From the NCBI GenBank assembly GCA_014706385.1, contig JACGZH010000004.1, forward strand, positions 1,054,001-1,118,000: DNA of 64,000 nt, written 5' to 3'. This document shows, piece by piece, positions 12,119 through 23,194 of the stretch. A program made the position numbers and the translations under genes. The notes under the pieces were generated by a model. That model was not told where the DNA came from, did not search any database, and was given only the letters and a program-made list of their open reading frames with translations. The stretch comes from Phaffia rhodozyma. Lineage: Eukaryota; Basidiomycota; Tremellomycetes; Cystofilobasidiales; Mrakiaceae. Within the stretch, counting starts at the first letter, position 1, and each line of letters opens with the position of its first letter.

Positions 12119-13669
12119 ATGATTACATCGATAAGAGTTCCAACCACTATCCCTCCTCACCCGTGCGCCCTTTGTTGTTCTCTTTGCTCTTGCGCATAAA
12201 GAAAGGCTTACCTCTTTTCTTCGAAGTCTTTTCAATGTAGAACCTATTGCGGGTAAGGAGCTTGGGGCAGTAGCCAATAAACCTATCAAAAAGGGGGATC
12301 TCGTGATCTCGGAGAGACCGCTTTTCCTATTGTTAGTTTCCAACTGCTTGTTTCCATCAAGCCTAGCGGGCAAGACATTGGTTTGATGAACTGAATACCG
12401 AGTTGGGGAAAATATTTACTATCAGCGACGCACCGTTCTCGGCCTTTCTATTCTCAAGATCGGCCGACCTCGACCCAGAGGAGAATTCCTCTTTCAGCGC
12501 TCTGGACCGACATATTGGGTCCGTCTCTCTTTCCCTTTTTCTGAGTAGGCTTCTCTCGGTAACTCTTCGTTAGCCAAAGTTCAACCAGCCCTTTCTTTGC
12601 TTGCTTCTCTAGTCGAGCGATCGATCAATTGATGGAGTTCAAGTCGGCGCAGGACAAGCAATGCTTGATGGATCTAGCAAATACCCACCCAGAGCTTCCC
12701 TCTACTTACGTGAGTACTTCACTTTTGTCAAGTCAGAATTGTAGTCTCTCAAAGAGGGGTTCTCCGGAGCTTGAACAACCTACTTTGACATACAGGGAGT
12801 ATTCAAAACGAACGCGGTGTGCACCAGACTTTCACAAGGCGGACTGTTCCCTCATCTATCTAGAGTAAACTCGTCCTGTCGACCGAACCTTTCTCGACCT
12901 CAGTGGGATAGATCGAGAGGATTGATCGAGACTTGGGCTCTCAGAGATATCGAATTAGGGGAAGAACTGGTATGCAAATTCCATCCGGTTTAAAATTGCG
13001 CATGCGCCTTTGGATCTGACAGAGGCTCTGAGCTTATTAACAACGTAGGGCTGGATGTATCTGGACAATTCGTTCCGAACGTCAGAAGAAAGACAGGAAG
13101 AAACTCTTCGTGTGCTAGGTACGGCTCTCTCTCTCTCTTCTTATTTGTTCTCTTTGTGCCTCGCTTGTGAAGGTCGGACCTGTTCAAACTGATGTCTAAC
13201 TTTCCTTTCCTTTTGGCGGGGGAACTTGTTGCATATTATACAATACACAGGATTCAAATGCGGTTGCCCGGGATGTACGCTTTGCCCCCTTGAGCGCGGT
13301 CTCTCGGATGACCGAGTTCTTCGGCTCCGAGAGCTTTCCCAAATGCTACCCTCACCGCCGTTGTCGTCGTCGTCATCATCATCATCTACTTCTGCCGGGC
13401 CTCTGGATGACAGCGAGGAAGTCAACGGGTCGATAGGCCGAGAGACATACGATCAGATCCAAACGATTAAACAAATGTTACCTCTAGCGAGCATGGAAGG
13501 CATGTACGATCTCGTGAATGAGTTGAACGAGAGGCTCCGAGTTTTGAGCCTCACTTGGGGAGGACCGAGAGGAATGGGTCGGCTCGAGTGGGTCGGAGAA
13601 GTCTTTGGTGATCTCGGGTCGGAGCTCACCGGTTCGAATGGAGGGTTGAGTTGTAGATGCTGTATCTAG
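12119..13669 (+). CDS. SET-domain protein (fungal SMYD/SET5-like group)
   Basis: This is a probable protein lysine methyltransferase or a relative of one. The start ATG 12119 opens a 44-nt exon (to 12162). Exon 2 (12227-about 12335) carries the SET N-terminal strand: GKELGAVANKPIKKGDLVIS, then ERPLF. One or two middle exons between 12360 and 12620 are not resolved. Later exons carry AIDQLMEFKSAQDKQ and DLANTHPELPSTY (ending at the donor near 12710), then GVFKTNAV, GLFPHLSRVNSSCRPN and ALRDIELGEEL (12796-12969). GWMYLDNSFRTSEERQE follows, and then FKCGCPGCTLC, a post-SET-like cysteine cluster (13252-). The final exon has a poly-Ser run encoded by (TCG/TCA)n near 13360-13390 and ends at TAG 13669. 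The usual NHSC is NSSC here. Substrate is unknown. Confidence 0.83.
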
Positions 13670-16177
13670 GAAAATTTGATAGTACGTCGACGAACGCGCG
13701 AGACGAAGATCGTGACGACGAAAGGACTTCTTCGTCGGCTGAAACGATAACAAAGGATTGACCTCAGAAGAAAGACACAACATATAAGAAATCTTTACTA
13801 TTCTGCGTTCTGTCGGACGAGGGGAGAAGAGATATTGGGAATGAATTAGAATTGAAGTACGTTGGAGTATATTGGAGTAGGAAAAGTATAGAAGGTCGGA
13901 TCGGATGAATCGGAAAAACCCGAGTATTGTACAGAACCTCAGATATGTACTTGTTCTCCGCTCCAACAAAAAGAAAAAATTACGAGACGAGGAGGCGAGA
14001 AAAGGAAAGGAATAACGAACTGCGAAGAAAGATTGAGACTACGAAGAAAGAACGAATATGACCTCTACAAATAAGACGAAATCAAGTATGACGATATCCA
14101 AATAACGGGGAATTTAAAGGGAATTTTGTTTACTTGGAACACAACGCTCTAAAGATCGTACGCCTCGTCGATCAAGATGCTCTTGTATCTGTATACTCAA
14201 ACGTTTCCCATCTTCAAGCTTCTATGACAAATCCAAGGGATGCTGTCCAGGTGCCGAGTGAAAGAGTGTTATAGCCTTCAATACGATCTATCAATTGGGA
14301 TGCTAAGGTATCTCAACAGCATCAAAGTTGTGCTCGGATAGACGCTCTATGTTCCTCTCATACTTTTATTGACTTCTAACGATCGATGCTGTGACACGTT
14401 TCTGTATTTTAGTCGGATGCTCTCTCTCGCTTCTACCTATATTACCCGGCCGATCTTCGTAAAGGATCCGCATTCCAACACTACATAGTCTTGCGGAGAA
14501 TTGGATGTATAGGGGACTACACTCGCTCGAGAAGGCCGTTTAAAATACCGAGCGGAGCTCGAAGAGCGAACAAGAGCGAGATAGAAGATGAAAGACAGTA
14601 CAGCGCTTCTCCGGTAGACACAAAGGCCCGTTCTTGCCGTCGGCTTTGCTTCCATGGCTCGACTTCCTCATGCATCGAAACCGGTCTATTCCACATCACT
14701 GACATCAAGGGCCCTCCAGCCATTGTCGGGCTTTCCGGCCGTCCGTCGGCTCACTTCTTGTTTCTCCATCTTGTCCTACGTTTATTGAATCGACGGAAGA
14801 AAAAAGTAGAAAGAAAAGAAAAGAACACAACAGAGTATGAAATACAGAGTTGACCTCCGCTTTGCTTTCGACTTTATCGGCCGCACGGTGACTTCTGCGG
14901 GACTGTTTATCTATGAAAATCATCATCGTAGAGATACATCCATGGGTAGGAGATGCACAGTTCGTCGGTTCCCTATCTTCCTACTATACATGTATTCTTG
15001 TTTCCACTTGGGATATCGTCGTATGTTCTCTCAGCCTGGTACCCCGCTTCAGCATAGAGCACCGATAGAATACTATTTGTATTGAAGAAGAAAAGAATAA
15101 AGGACAATACAAAATAAAAATAAAAATAAAACCCAAAATCAAAACCAGAACGACATAACCTGAGCGAACGATCGGATGAGCAGCCGCACGGGTCGGGATA
15201 GCTTCGAGAAAGAGAGACGAGTGAACTACTAGGCCCGAAATGGATTTTTTTAACCTTTCTCTCGCTGTTCTTTCTCTATCTTTTCGTCGGCTGGTAGTCC
15301 AGAGGAGAGGGAGAGAAGAGCTTGAGTGGATGCATCGGATGATTTGATTTGATTTAGGCAGTATCAGGCACTCTGTGGCGGGGGACAATAGAGCCGGTCG
15401 AAAACTTTAAACGGAATTAAAACGAAAATAAAACATGTGGCCTGTGAGTTTGTACGTGCCCGTCGGTTGCCGGCCGAAAAAAGGTTTTGTGCCTGATCAG
15501 ATCAGATTTTCCCGTCTTTGTGCCTGTGCTTGAGCTTGAGCTTGTGCCTGTGCCTGCTCCCGCTCCTCTGAGCCCAAACATGCCGGGCGTAATTTCCGTA
15601 GGTCCTTCTCCTTGCTCTCCTGCTTTGGAGTTCAATCACCCATGCTCGGGTTCGGATCCCTCTCTTCTTTTACCTTCACTCTCTAACCTCCAACCCCAAC
15701 TCCAACCTGCACTTATCACTCGTACGAACAGTCCGTCTTCCAATTCCCAGAATCGTTTAATAAGTACGAAGGGAGAAAAAAATTCAAAAGGGATAGATAG
15801 GAGACAGCAGGAGGAAAAAGGTCGAGCGTTATAAACCGAGGAGTCCCAACCCACTTTTTCCATAGACAGATCGACAAACAATCCCCTTTTCTTCAAAGAA
15901 AACTTCTTCGCCCTATCTGTTCAGGGGTTTCTCTTTCCTTTCGCTTTTGTCTCTCGTCCCCTATCTCTCTCTGTCTTCTACTCCTACTCGTTCGGTCACT
16001 ACCGGCCTGGTATCCTGTCGTTTCTCTCGGCGTTCTTTGTGTGTTGTTTTACCTGTTGGGTCTGCTTCTGTTCATCCTCGGACTTCTCATCTAAAGCGGA
16101 CAACGCAACGAACTCAGCCTAATAGTCCGTCGTCTCCTGCTGTATGACCTGGGCACCCCACACTTTTCCACACGTAC
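13670..16177. other. Long gene-poor interval upstream of the C2H2 factor
   Basis: About 2.5 kb has no frame I can tie to a protein family. The left part (13670-14430) is probably SET-gene 3' sequence plus spacer. The right part (15400-16177) is rich in C/T tracts and probably includes a long 5' leader of the zinc-finger gene. Within that leader an ATG-initiated open frame at 15487-15834 (115 codons, low-complexity PV/SP-rich) could be an upstream ORF. No RNA gene was recognised. Confidence 0.45.
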
Positions 16178-18867
16178 ATGCCCATCACGATAGTCAATCC
16201 GGCCCACTTCTCTGCGTATTCTTCTCAACGGTTTCCTAAACCACATCATCCCTCACAGCCGCATCCACAACTAGCCATGTCGCTCTCCTACCCGGATCAT
16301 CATCATACCCAACCGGCTTTGCCTCATCCGCCGAGTACGGCATCTTCGCCTTTCGCGTGGGCTCCTCCCCCTTTGACAACGAATCCACAGTCGTCAATTG
16401 TGGAACAACATCAAAAGGCACATATCCCACACTACCTCAATCATTCACCGTCCTCATCCTCGTCCACGATGGCCAATCCGATGCTCCCGCCACAATCGGC
16501 CAGCCCGTTTGCGTACCCACCACCTCCTCTTCACGTGTATCCTCAACAGACAGCCTACCCGTCCCAGGGGGCTCCAGGCCCAGCCTCCCAACCAACGCTT
16601 TACACGTTCAACGATCATTTTCAATCCTATCACCACCAGCCCTCAAACATCCTTCCAGATAGACAACTAGTTCGGTTGGACGGGGCCGAAGACCATCACT
16701 CGCCGGACTTGTCCGATGAGCCGCAACATGCTTTTCAATCCTCATCAGCCACAGCTTATCCGAATCCCCCTGCTTACAACCAATCCGTTCCAGCCCAGGT
16801 TGGTAGCAGATACGTCGTTCATCAAGCATACCCGCCCGTGTCTGATGGGATTCTGTCGATGACACAGAGGGTGGAGCCTATCGAATGGAAAGCAGAGAAC
16901 GGCAGGTCAGATCTTGATGCCTCGACTGGTTCGGTCATCAAAAGCGCGCCTACCGATAGACCGTTCAGATGCGATCAATGCGCCCAATCTTTTGTAAGTT
17001 TTGTCCCGGTGGTCATCTTTCGGCCTCTTTCAAAGAGATAGTCAGAAAGAACTCCTTCGAAAAACAGTCGATGTGAATTTTGTCGGAACCTTTTCCTGAC
17101 ACCATCTTCCTCTTTCTCGGTACTTCTTATGATAGAATCGAAACCATGACCTGAAGAGACACAAGCAAATTCACTTGACCATCAAGTATGTTCTAAACCC
17201 ATCCCAAATTGTCTACATCCATATCTTCCTTCGAGATACTACGCTAACTTCGACGGTTAATCACTCGTTCCTAGGCCATTCCCATGTGATAAATGCCAAA
17301 AAGCCTTCTCGAGGAAGGACGCGCTCCGAAGACATTGGCTCGTCAAGGGATGTAGAGTGAATGCTCCTCGGCAGGTGGCTTCTGATCCTGGAGATCGTAA
17401 GATCCTTCTCTTTTTACACACATGTCTCTTTATCTGTTTCAATCTTCTCATGAACTTCACTCATAATCCGCTTGCTTCGCAGTCAACGGAGCCGACGCCG
17501 AGCCTCCATTTATGTCTCGATCTGGTAGCTTGATGACGCACGCGTCGAAGCACAGGCGTCTCCCCAAGGACCATAAAGCAAAAGAGAAGACATCGCCAGA
17601 GTCGAGGGTACCCAGACAGACAGAATCTTTGAAGAGGGACGGAAGTTCTATCAGCTCGAAAAGCTCACTCGCAGACTCTTACGGCAAGAAGGAAGATCAT
17701 CTTGATGAGCAATCAGTCTCCGAGGGGTTCTCAGAAGTTGGTTTCTGCTTTCTGAAATCTCATCTTCAATCTTATCTCACGTGCTGATCTAGATCGCCCG
17801 ATCGTTTGGGGTTTCTTTTCGTCTCATAGCACCAAATACCTTACGGGCATCGAATTCATCCATATCGGCACTCAAACATGTCTCCTTCACCGAGACATCT
17901 TCACAATACGCCACTGCTTCGGACTAGTCAGCCCTATGCTAGGCTCCCCTCGCCCCAACCAATACCGATCTCGTCCTCGTCATCTTACCCTTCGGTATCT
18001 TACCTGTCTGTCCAGCCGTCGAGTATATCTATGCCCCGCGCTTCGTCCTACACCGATTTATCGTTCGTTTCTTCATCCGAGTACATTAGCCGAAGTTCCA
18101 CATCGAATCTGACCGGGCAAATCCCTTACGGTCAATCTAATCTTTATATGCCTCCATATCCGTTGCCATACGCTGGACCCTCATCACATAGTCAGCCAGC
18201 TGATCAGGGATCGTCGTATAACGAGCATCAAGCGCAACAACAAAGCCATAGCCAATCGGTCGATCATTCCGCCGCTGGTTATCAACCATCATCCTTCAGC
18301 GAGTCTCCCTCGGTCGCACAGACAGAAAGATCCGGTCCATGGAATTCTTCATCGTCCTCTATCGGGTTGACAGACCAAGTCGATCAAAACAGACGGACTC
18401 AAATGGTTTATCAATCTGCTCACGAACGAACGAGCCAAGGCGCCAACACCCTAGGATCCACATCGGCCCCAAATTTTCTGTCCAGGCCGTCCAATAGGTC
18501 GGACGGAAGGTTCTCAAGATCAGAAGATGGTCGACAGGAAGGTTACCCCGAACAAAGTTACCAGTCCTCGTCCTCCTCGTTGGTTCCAAACAATCATCAT
18601 CTGCAACACCAGCAGCAATTATCTCTTGGGCTGGAATCTCGACAGCATCCGCTTCATCAATACCAGCAGTCTCAACCTTCCGGCCAACTTCATTCACAGC
18701 ATATACACTTGTCCTCCAATACACAGTCATCGGTTCATGTACAACACCATCAGCAACAGTCGGAACAGGCAGAACTGACTGGCTCATATCCATCTCATTC
18801 CTTCGTTCGATCGGTTCCCACGCTTCAGCATCCTATGCCATTGAATCTAAACTCTAGTCGGCCGTAA
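16178..18867 (+). CDS. C2H2 zinc-finger transcription factor with Gln/Ser-rich flanks
   Basis: Five exons (16178-16993, 17136-17185, 17275-17396, 17483-17736, 17830-18867) join in phase to 759 residues. The first 260 residues are Pro/Ser/His/Tyr-rich and disordered. A tandem finger pair follows, split by two introns. Finger 1 is CDQCAQSFNRNHDLKRHKQIH, in essence Cx2Cx12Hx3H. Finger 2 starts PFPCDKCQKAFSRKDALRRH and ends WLVKGC, so its last ligand is probably Cys. That NRNHDLKRH / RKDALRRH / KGC arrangement is seen in calcineurin-responsive Crz1-type fungal factors, but the assignment is tentative. A basic stretch (HRRLPKDHKAKEK) comes next. The C-terminal 345 residues are Ser/Gln/His-rich with runs such as HHLQHQQQ, and probably act in activation. 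It is likely nuclear. Confidence 0.85.
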
Positions 18868-19780
18868 AAACAAAAACAATCCCCCCACCCAATTTTTCTC
18901 ATGAGGCTGCATATTCATAGAGTTTCGAAAGCATTCGACTTTCGGGTTCCCATATTCTTTATCTCTTTTGATTTCTTGTTCACCTTCTTTCTAAGAAAAA
19001 TAGTTTCCTTCTCAGTTCGATCTGTCTTCTCTTGGTTTGTTTGTACAAATGTGATAAGTATACACGCCGTCGTCGCATCACCTGTTGTCAAGTTTTCATA
19101 TCCCGCATTCAGTCCTCCGCATCCACTCCTTTGTTTCTATTTACATTTTTCATCTATTTCTTCTCTCAAACTAACAAATATTCTCAAAATTCACGATACG
19201 ACGCTTCTGACATCATGACATGTACACGTTAGTTTTTCCTCTTGTTATTTCCTTCTCTTTCTTATCTTTGCCTTGATCTTTTCTCTTCGTTCTTTTCTTT
19301 CCTTTCAGGTCCTGTATGTCTCGTCTCTATTGGATTTGCTATTCTTCCTGTTCTTCTATTCTATTGAGTTTTTGTTTGCCCGTCTTTCTTTCCGTTTGTT
19401 TTCTTGTCTGTGTATGTCCGTTTGTTGCTTTGCGTCATGTTCTGTCTCGTTTCTACACGTTCTGTTGGTTCATCCTTTTATCAGGCATGCACACGTTCAC
19501 ATTATAGGTCCTTTACTTTCTACACATACTGTTTACATTGGATCACCAGATCATCGGATTTTATCTCATCTTTTGTAAATCAATCGATTCTTGGTCTTTG
19601 GTGCTTTTCCTCTCTCTCCTTCGTTTTTATCTTACACGAAAGATCTTACTATCTTACTTGCGTTTCATTGAGGTTGATCGGGAAGTAATCATAAACCAAG
19701 CAAGTCCGAACATCATAATCCCTTTCCTCCCTCTCTTCCATCACTGGAAAAAAAAGAAGAGAAAACTCTGGAGACATCTT
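18868..19780. other. Convergent 3' intergenic region
   Basis: Very T-rich sequence on the plus strand lies between the stops of the C2H2 factor and of carboxypeptidase S. It probably consists of the two 3' untranslated regions. Open frames such as 19273-19578 are made of Phe/Leu/Ser-rich readings of pyrimidine tracts. I see no gene. Confidence 0.6.
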
Positions 19781-22700
19781 TCAATCTCTCCATCCTTGGG
19801 AGTTCTGGAGAAGCTTGTAAAACCATTCGGTCGTGCTCAGGTGTGCATCGATATGGATCCTTTCGTCGACGGTGTGGAAATTCTATTAAGTTTGAGATTT
19901 GGGTGCATCAGGCCGGTCCAAAGAAACAAAAAGAGATGTACAGATATCAGTGAGGGGGTCCTCCTATCTTGAGGGACTTGAAAATTCATTGTGGTCACGA
20001 AGACAAAGGGATGTCTTGAACCGCTAACAGATGGACAAAGGTAACATATGAAGAAAAGTGATAAGAAGCAAAAAAGAAAAAGGGGGTTCAGACGAACCTT
20101 GACGAGTTCAAGGCTGGCGGGAACAAATCTGTAGATATGTTCCGTCAAATTCCAATCCCATTTAGCTTAAAATGGCAATTCACACAAAGAGCCAAACAAA
20201 CAAATAAACAGAGAAGGAGAAGAACAGTCACGTCAGTTTCATCGGTTTCTTTCTTAATCATCCCATCTTGAGTTCTACATCATCCCGTCTGTGTTTCGTA
20301 TTGTTTTGATACCAAGAGAGACACAAGAAGGACTTACTGTCAGTGTTGGCAATCATCCCACTCGGAGAAATTCCCACCGGCTCAAATACTTTTCTTGTTG
20401 TACCCGCCACCAATTCGAATACCTTTCCCTCGGCTGGTGTGATGGGCGCCGGTTCTAACCCGCGTCCGTCCTGTACTTTCATCCTTATCCCGTATGAACT
20501 TGATGAGACCGAGTGCGGTTCGATGGCGAGTATAGAAGAGTCGTCGAGGCCGTTGGAGAAATGAGCATCGACATGAACGTGGGCGTGGTCGTGTGATTGG
20601 ATAGAATCAGCAGTAACCAGCGGACTGATATCAAGTGTCATGTTGAGCGATCGGGCGATTCGAGAAACAATCTCTTGGGTGTGGACATAGGTCTCGTTGA
20701 CGGACGAGAGGAAATCGATTCGATAGTTGATCACAGCGGTCGCTACCTCGGGAAGCGCGTTGGATTTACTAAGTTCGTGAAGGGAGATTTCGTTTGATCG
20801 ATTGATCAACCTCAGTTCCAGCACAAGTGAGATAAGAAGGAAAAGAAGAAAAACAAAATAGGGACGAACATTCCTCCAGAAAAGATGTCTACAGCTTGGG
20901 TTGTACCCAAAAATGCTCTGATAGTTCGGTCCTCTCCAATCTCCTCTGCCAGATCGTCCCACTCGGCAGGGTTTCGGATTCGTCTCTTCAAATCGGTAGG
21001 CATGTCCGGCCCGAATCGTTCAGCACATTGAAGGTACTTCAGGTAAGGAGTTGCCGCCGTCAACTTTGGTCGGAAAGGGGATGCTTCAAGGTGGGTGATC
21101 AAAAGAGAGAGGATTCCGATTGAGGTGTGTTCAGGAGGGACACTAAGTAAAAGAATGTACTGATGTTAAACTTCTTCATAACGGACGAGTAAGAGATAGT
21201 AAGCAACAATCGAACCTGGAATGACCACCTGGGGTATCAACCTCCAAAACCAAATTCATACTACCCTTCTCAGCCAAGCCAAGACTGGCAAACTTGGCTC
21301 CATAGGCTTCGTCTACTCCAGTAAATCCCTCATCGACAAGGAAAGAACTATGAAAATTACGGCAGACATCGAGTGAGCGACGAACGGAAGTGAGCAGGAG
21401 AAAAGATGACAAACATTCCGTTAGGACCATATCGTTTCAACATAAGGTCAGCCAGTGGTCCGGCTCCTCGAGGACCTCCGATCTCTGATGCATCAGTATG
21501 TGTACACCTCTCGGGGTATCAGCGGAAAAGCTTCGTGAACCATTCGAGTATAGTGAGTCTTACCTTCATCGAATCCAAATGAGAGCAGAATGGTCCTGAA
21601 AACCGGAGCGTGCAGAAGATATTTCCGCCTCAATACACGAACGAACGCAAGTAACTTAATGAGATTTAGAATCAAGGACACACCTCTCTGGCTCAAAACC
21701 TTCTTCGATTAGTTTTTCTGCCACCGCCAAGATAGCCAATAGAGTGTTTTTACAATCCGCTGATCCTCGACCCCAAATCCATCCATCTTTGTCCATCTTG
21801 CCCTATTTTGTAAAAATAATAGTAAATATAAAAATCAGTCAAATCAGATCATCCTGGGTAACACGAAAGATTAAAAACAAAAAACAAAACGATGTTATGT
21901 ACCTCGAATGGGGGGTGGGTCCATCGGTGAACCGTAGCGTCCGGAACAGGGACGACATCCATCTGTTGATAGAGAACAACAAAAGAGTCAATCCAGAGCA
22001 TAAATCTAGCCACATCAGCAGGCGAGTTTGTAGGAGAAAAGACGTACGTGCGCCATGAGGAGGATAGGTTTCAGAGAAGGATCAGTCCCCTTCCAAGTAT
22101 AAAGTCGGGCGAACGAGTTGACGATTTCCAAGTCCAGATGCTCCGTTCTATCAGTTTCAGAAGAGATATGCAATCAGACAAAAATCAGCTTCTGAAGGAC
22201 TTTTGATTCTTGCGTCTAGAATATACGCTATCAGCAGAGAAAAAAGTCACAAACACGGTAGGGAACTCTAAATCCAAGAACTCATTGAAACGACTGATTT
22301 CTTTCCAAACGGGATCCAAAGGATCTACGTGTCGAGGCAGATCGTCATATGAGACACCAGGGATTTGAACTGATCGTTATCCATCGACCGCAATTATCAG
22401 AGGATCGCCAGCTTACGATTAGTATCATGATCGATTAAGAAAAGGAGTGTACGAATGATTAACTCAACTGGCTCTTTGAAGTCGGGCAGCGGCCTTGGCA
22501 GCGTACGCATTGTCCTTCATAACATGCTGTGTTGGTGATCGATCAGGACAGAAATCAGACGGACCAAAACGGATCACAGAAGAAGCGTAAGTTATCTCTT
22601 GTTCTTGTCTTTCTATGACCTTAGCTAGCTAGATAGACATGTGTGGCTGAGAAGATAAGAAAATGTAGATAGAACGATATGAATCAACACGTACCCAACT

Positions 22701-22979
22701 CGAACCAATATCAAGCGGATCGACCTGTGTCGGGCATCTGCCCTCTTTTTCTAAACCTGACCATCCATGATCTCTGATTTCACCTGTGTCAGTCACTTGC
22801 CGTCCGAGCACGCTCGAGTTGACTTTTCGGCTGGAAACAGTCACGAATAGATAGACACAACCGAAAAGGAAGGCCCACTGGAAGAGCAAGATTTTGGTAA
22901 TTTTTCTGGATGCAGCTGGAGGATCGGCCACTGCAGCACCAGGGGAAGGTAGGACATAATGTTTCTCTTCGAGTGACAT
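19781..22979 (-). CDS. CPS1: Vacuolar carboxypeptidase S, M20 metallopeptidase
   Basis: The gene encodes a zinc-dependent exopeptidase that removes C-terminal residues from peptides in the vacuole. The start ATG at 22979 gives a short cytosolic tail, then a single hydrophobic anchor (ILLFQWAFLFGCVYLFV, about residues 30-47), matching the type II membrane topology of yeast Cps1. M20 metal-site motifs appear in order. The first is HMDVVPVPDATVHRWTHPPF (about 21900-21965). Next is a GRGSADCKNT segment (about 21740-21770). SFGFDE with a following GGPRGAGP (about 21460-21590) carries the catalytic Glu region, and LVDEGF is at about 21330. The dimerisation domain reads SMNLVLEVDTPGGHS. The end carries NLTEHIYRFVPASLELVK and HTVDERIHIDAHLS, the latter in the last exon closing at TGA 19781-19783. 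About ten introns interrupt it and not every border was fixed. Confidence 0.92.
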
Positions 22980-23194
22980 CTTGAGGTATCTCGGATTATG
23001 AAGGCAACAGTTGGAGAGAAGAAGAGAAGAGGAATCGGATGGAAGATCTTCCTCTTTTTAATCATTGTCTCAGGTAGATGATGTTCGGACTTGACCGATC
23101 TAATTTTACCTTCCGTTTACGCTTCACTTTTCTTTTTTCCTCAGTCTGGGGCTCGCTTAATGACTTGAACGAATAATCTATCAATTCATGATTC

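Noticed and set aside
12029..12373. Minus-strand frame with a good GTAAGC donor after KRLRRKE
   Set aside because: The opposite strand encodes the conserved SET N-terminal strand (GKELGAVANKPIKKGDLVIS). The minus frame has no ATG start and matches nothing.
19273..19578. Several overlapping Phe/Leu/Ser-rich frames resembling membrane proteins
   Set aside because: They come from T-rich 3' untranslated sequence. All three frames look hydrophobic, which is a composition effect.
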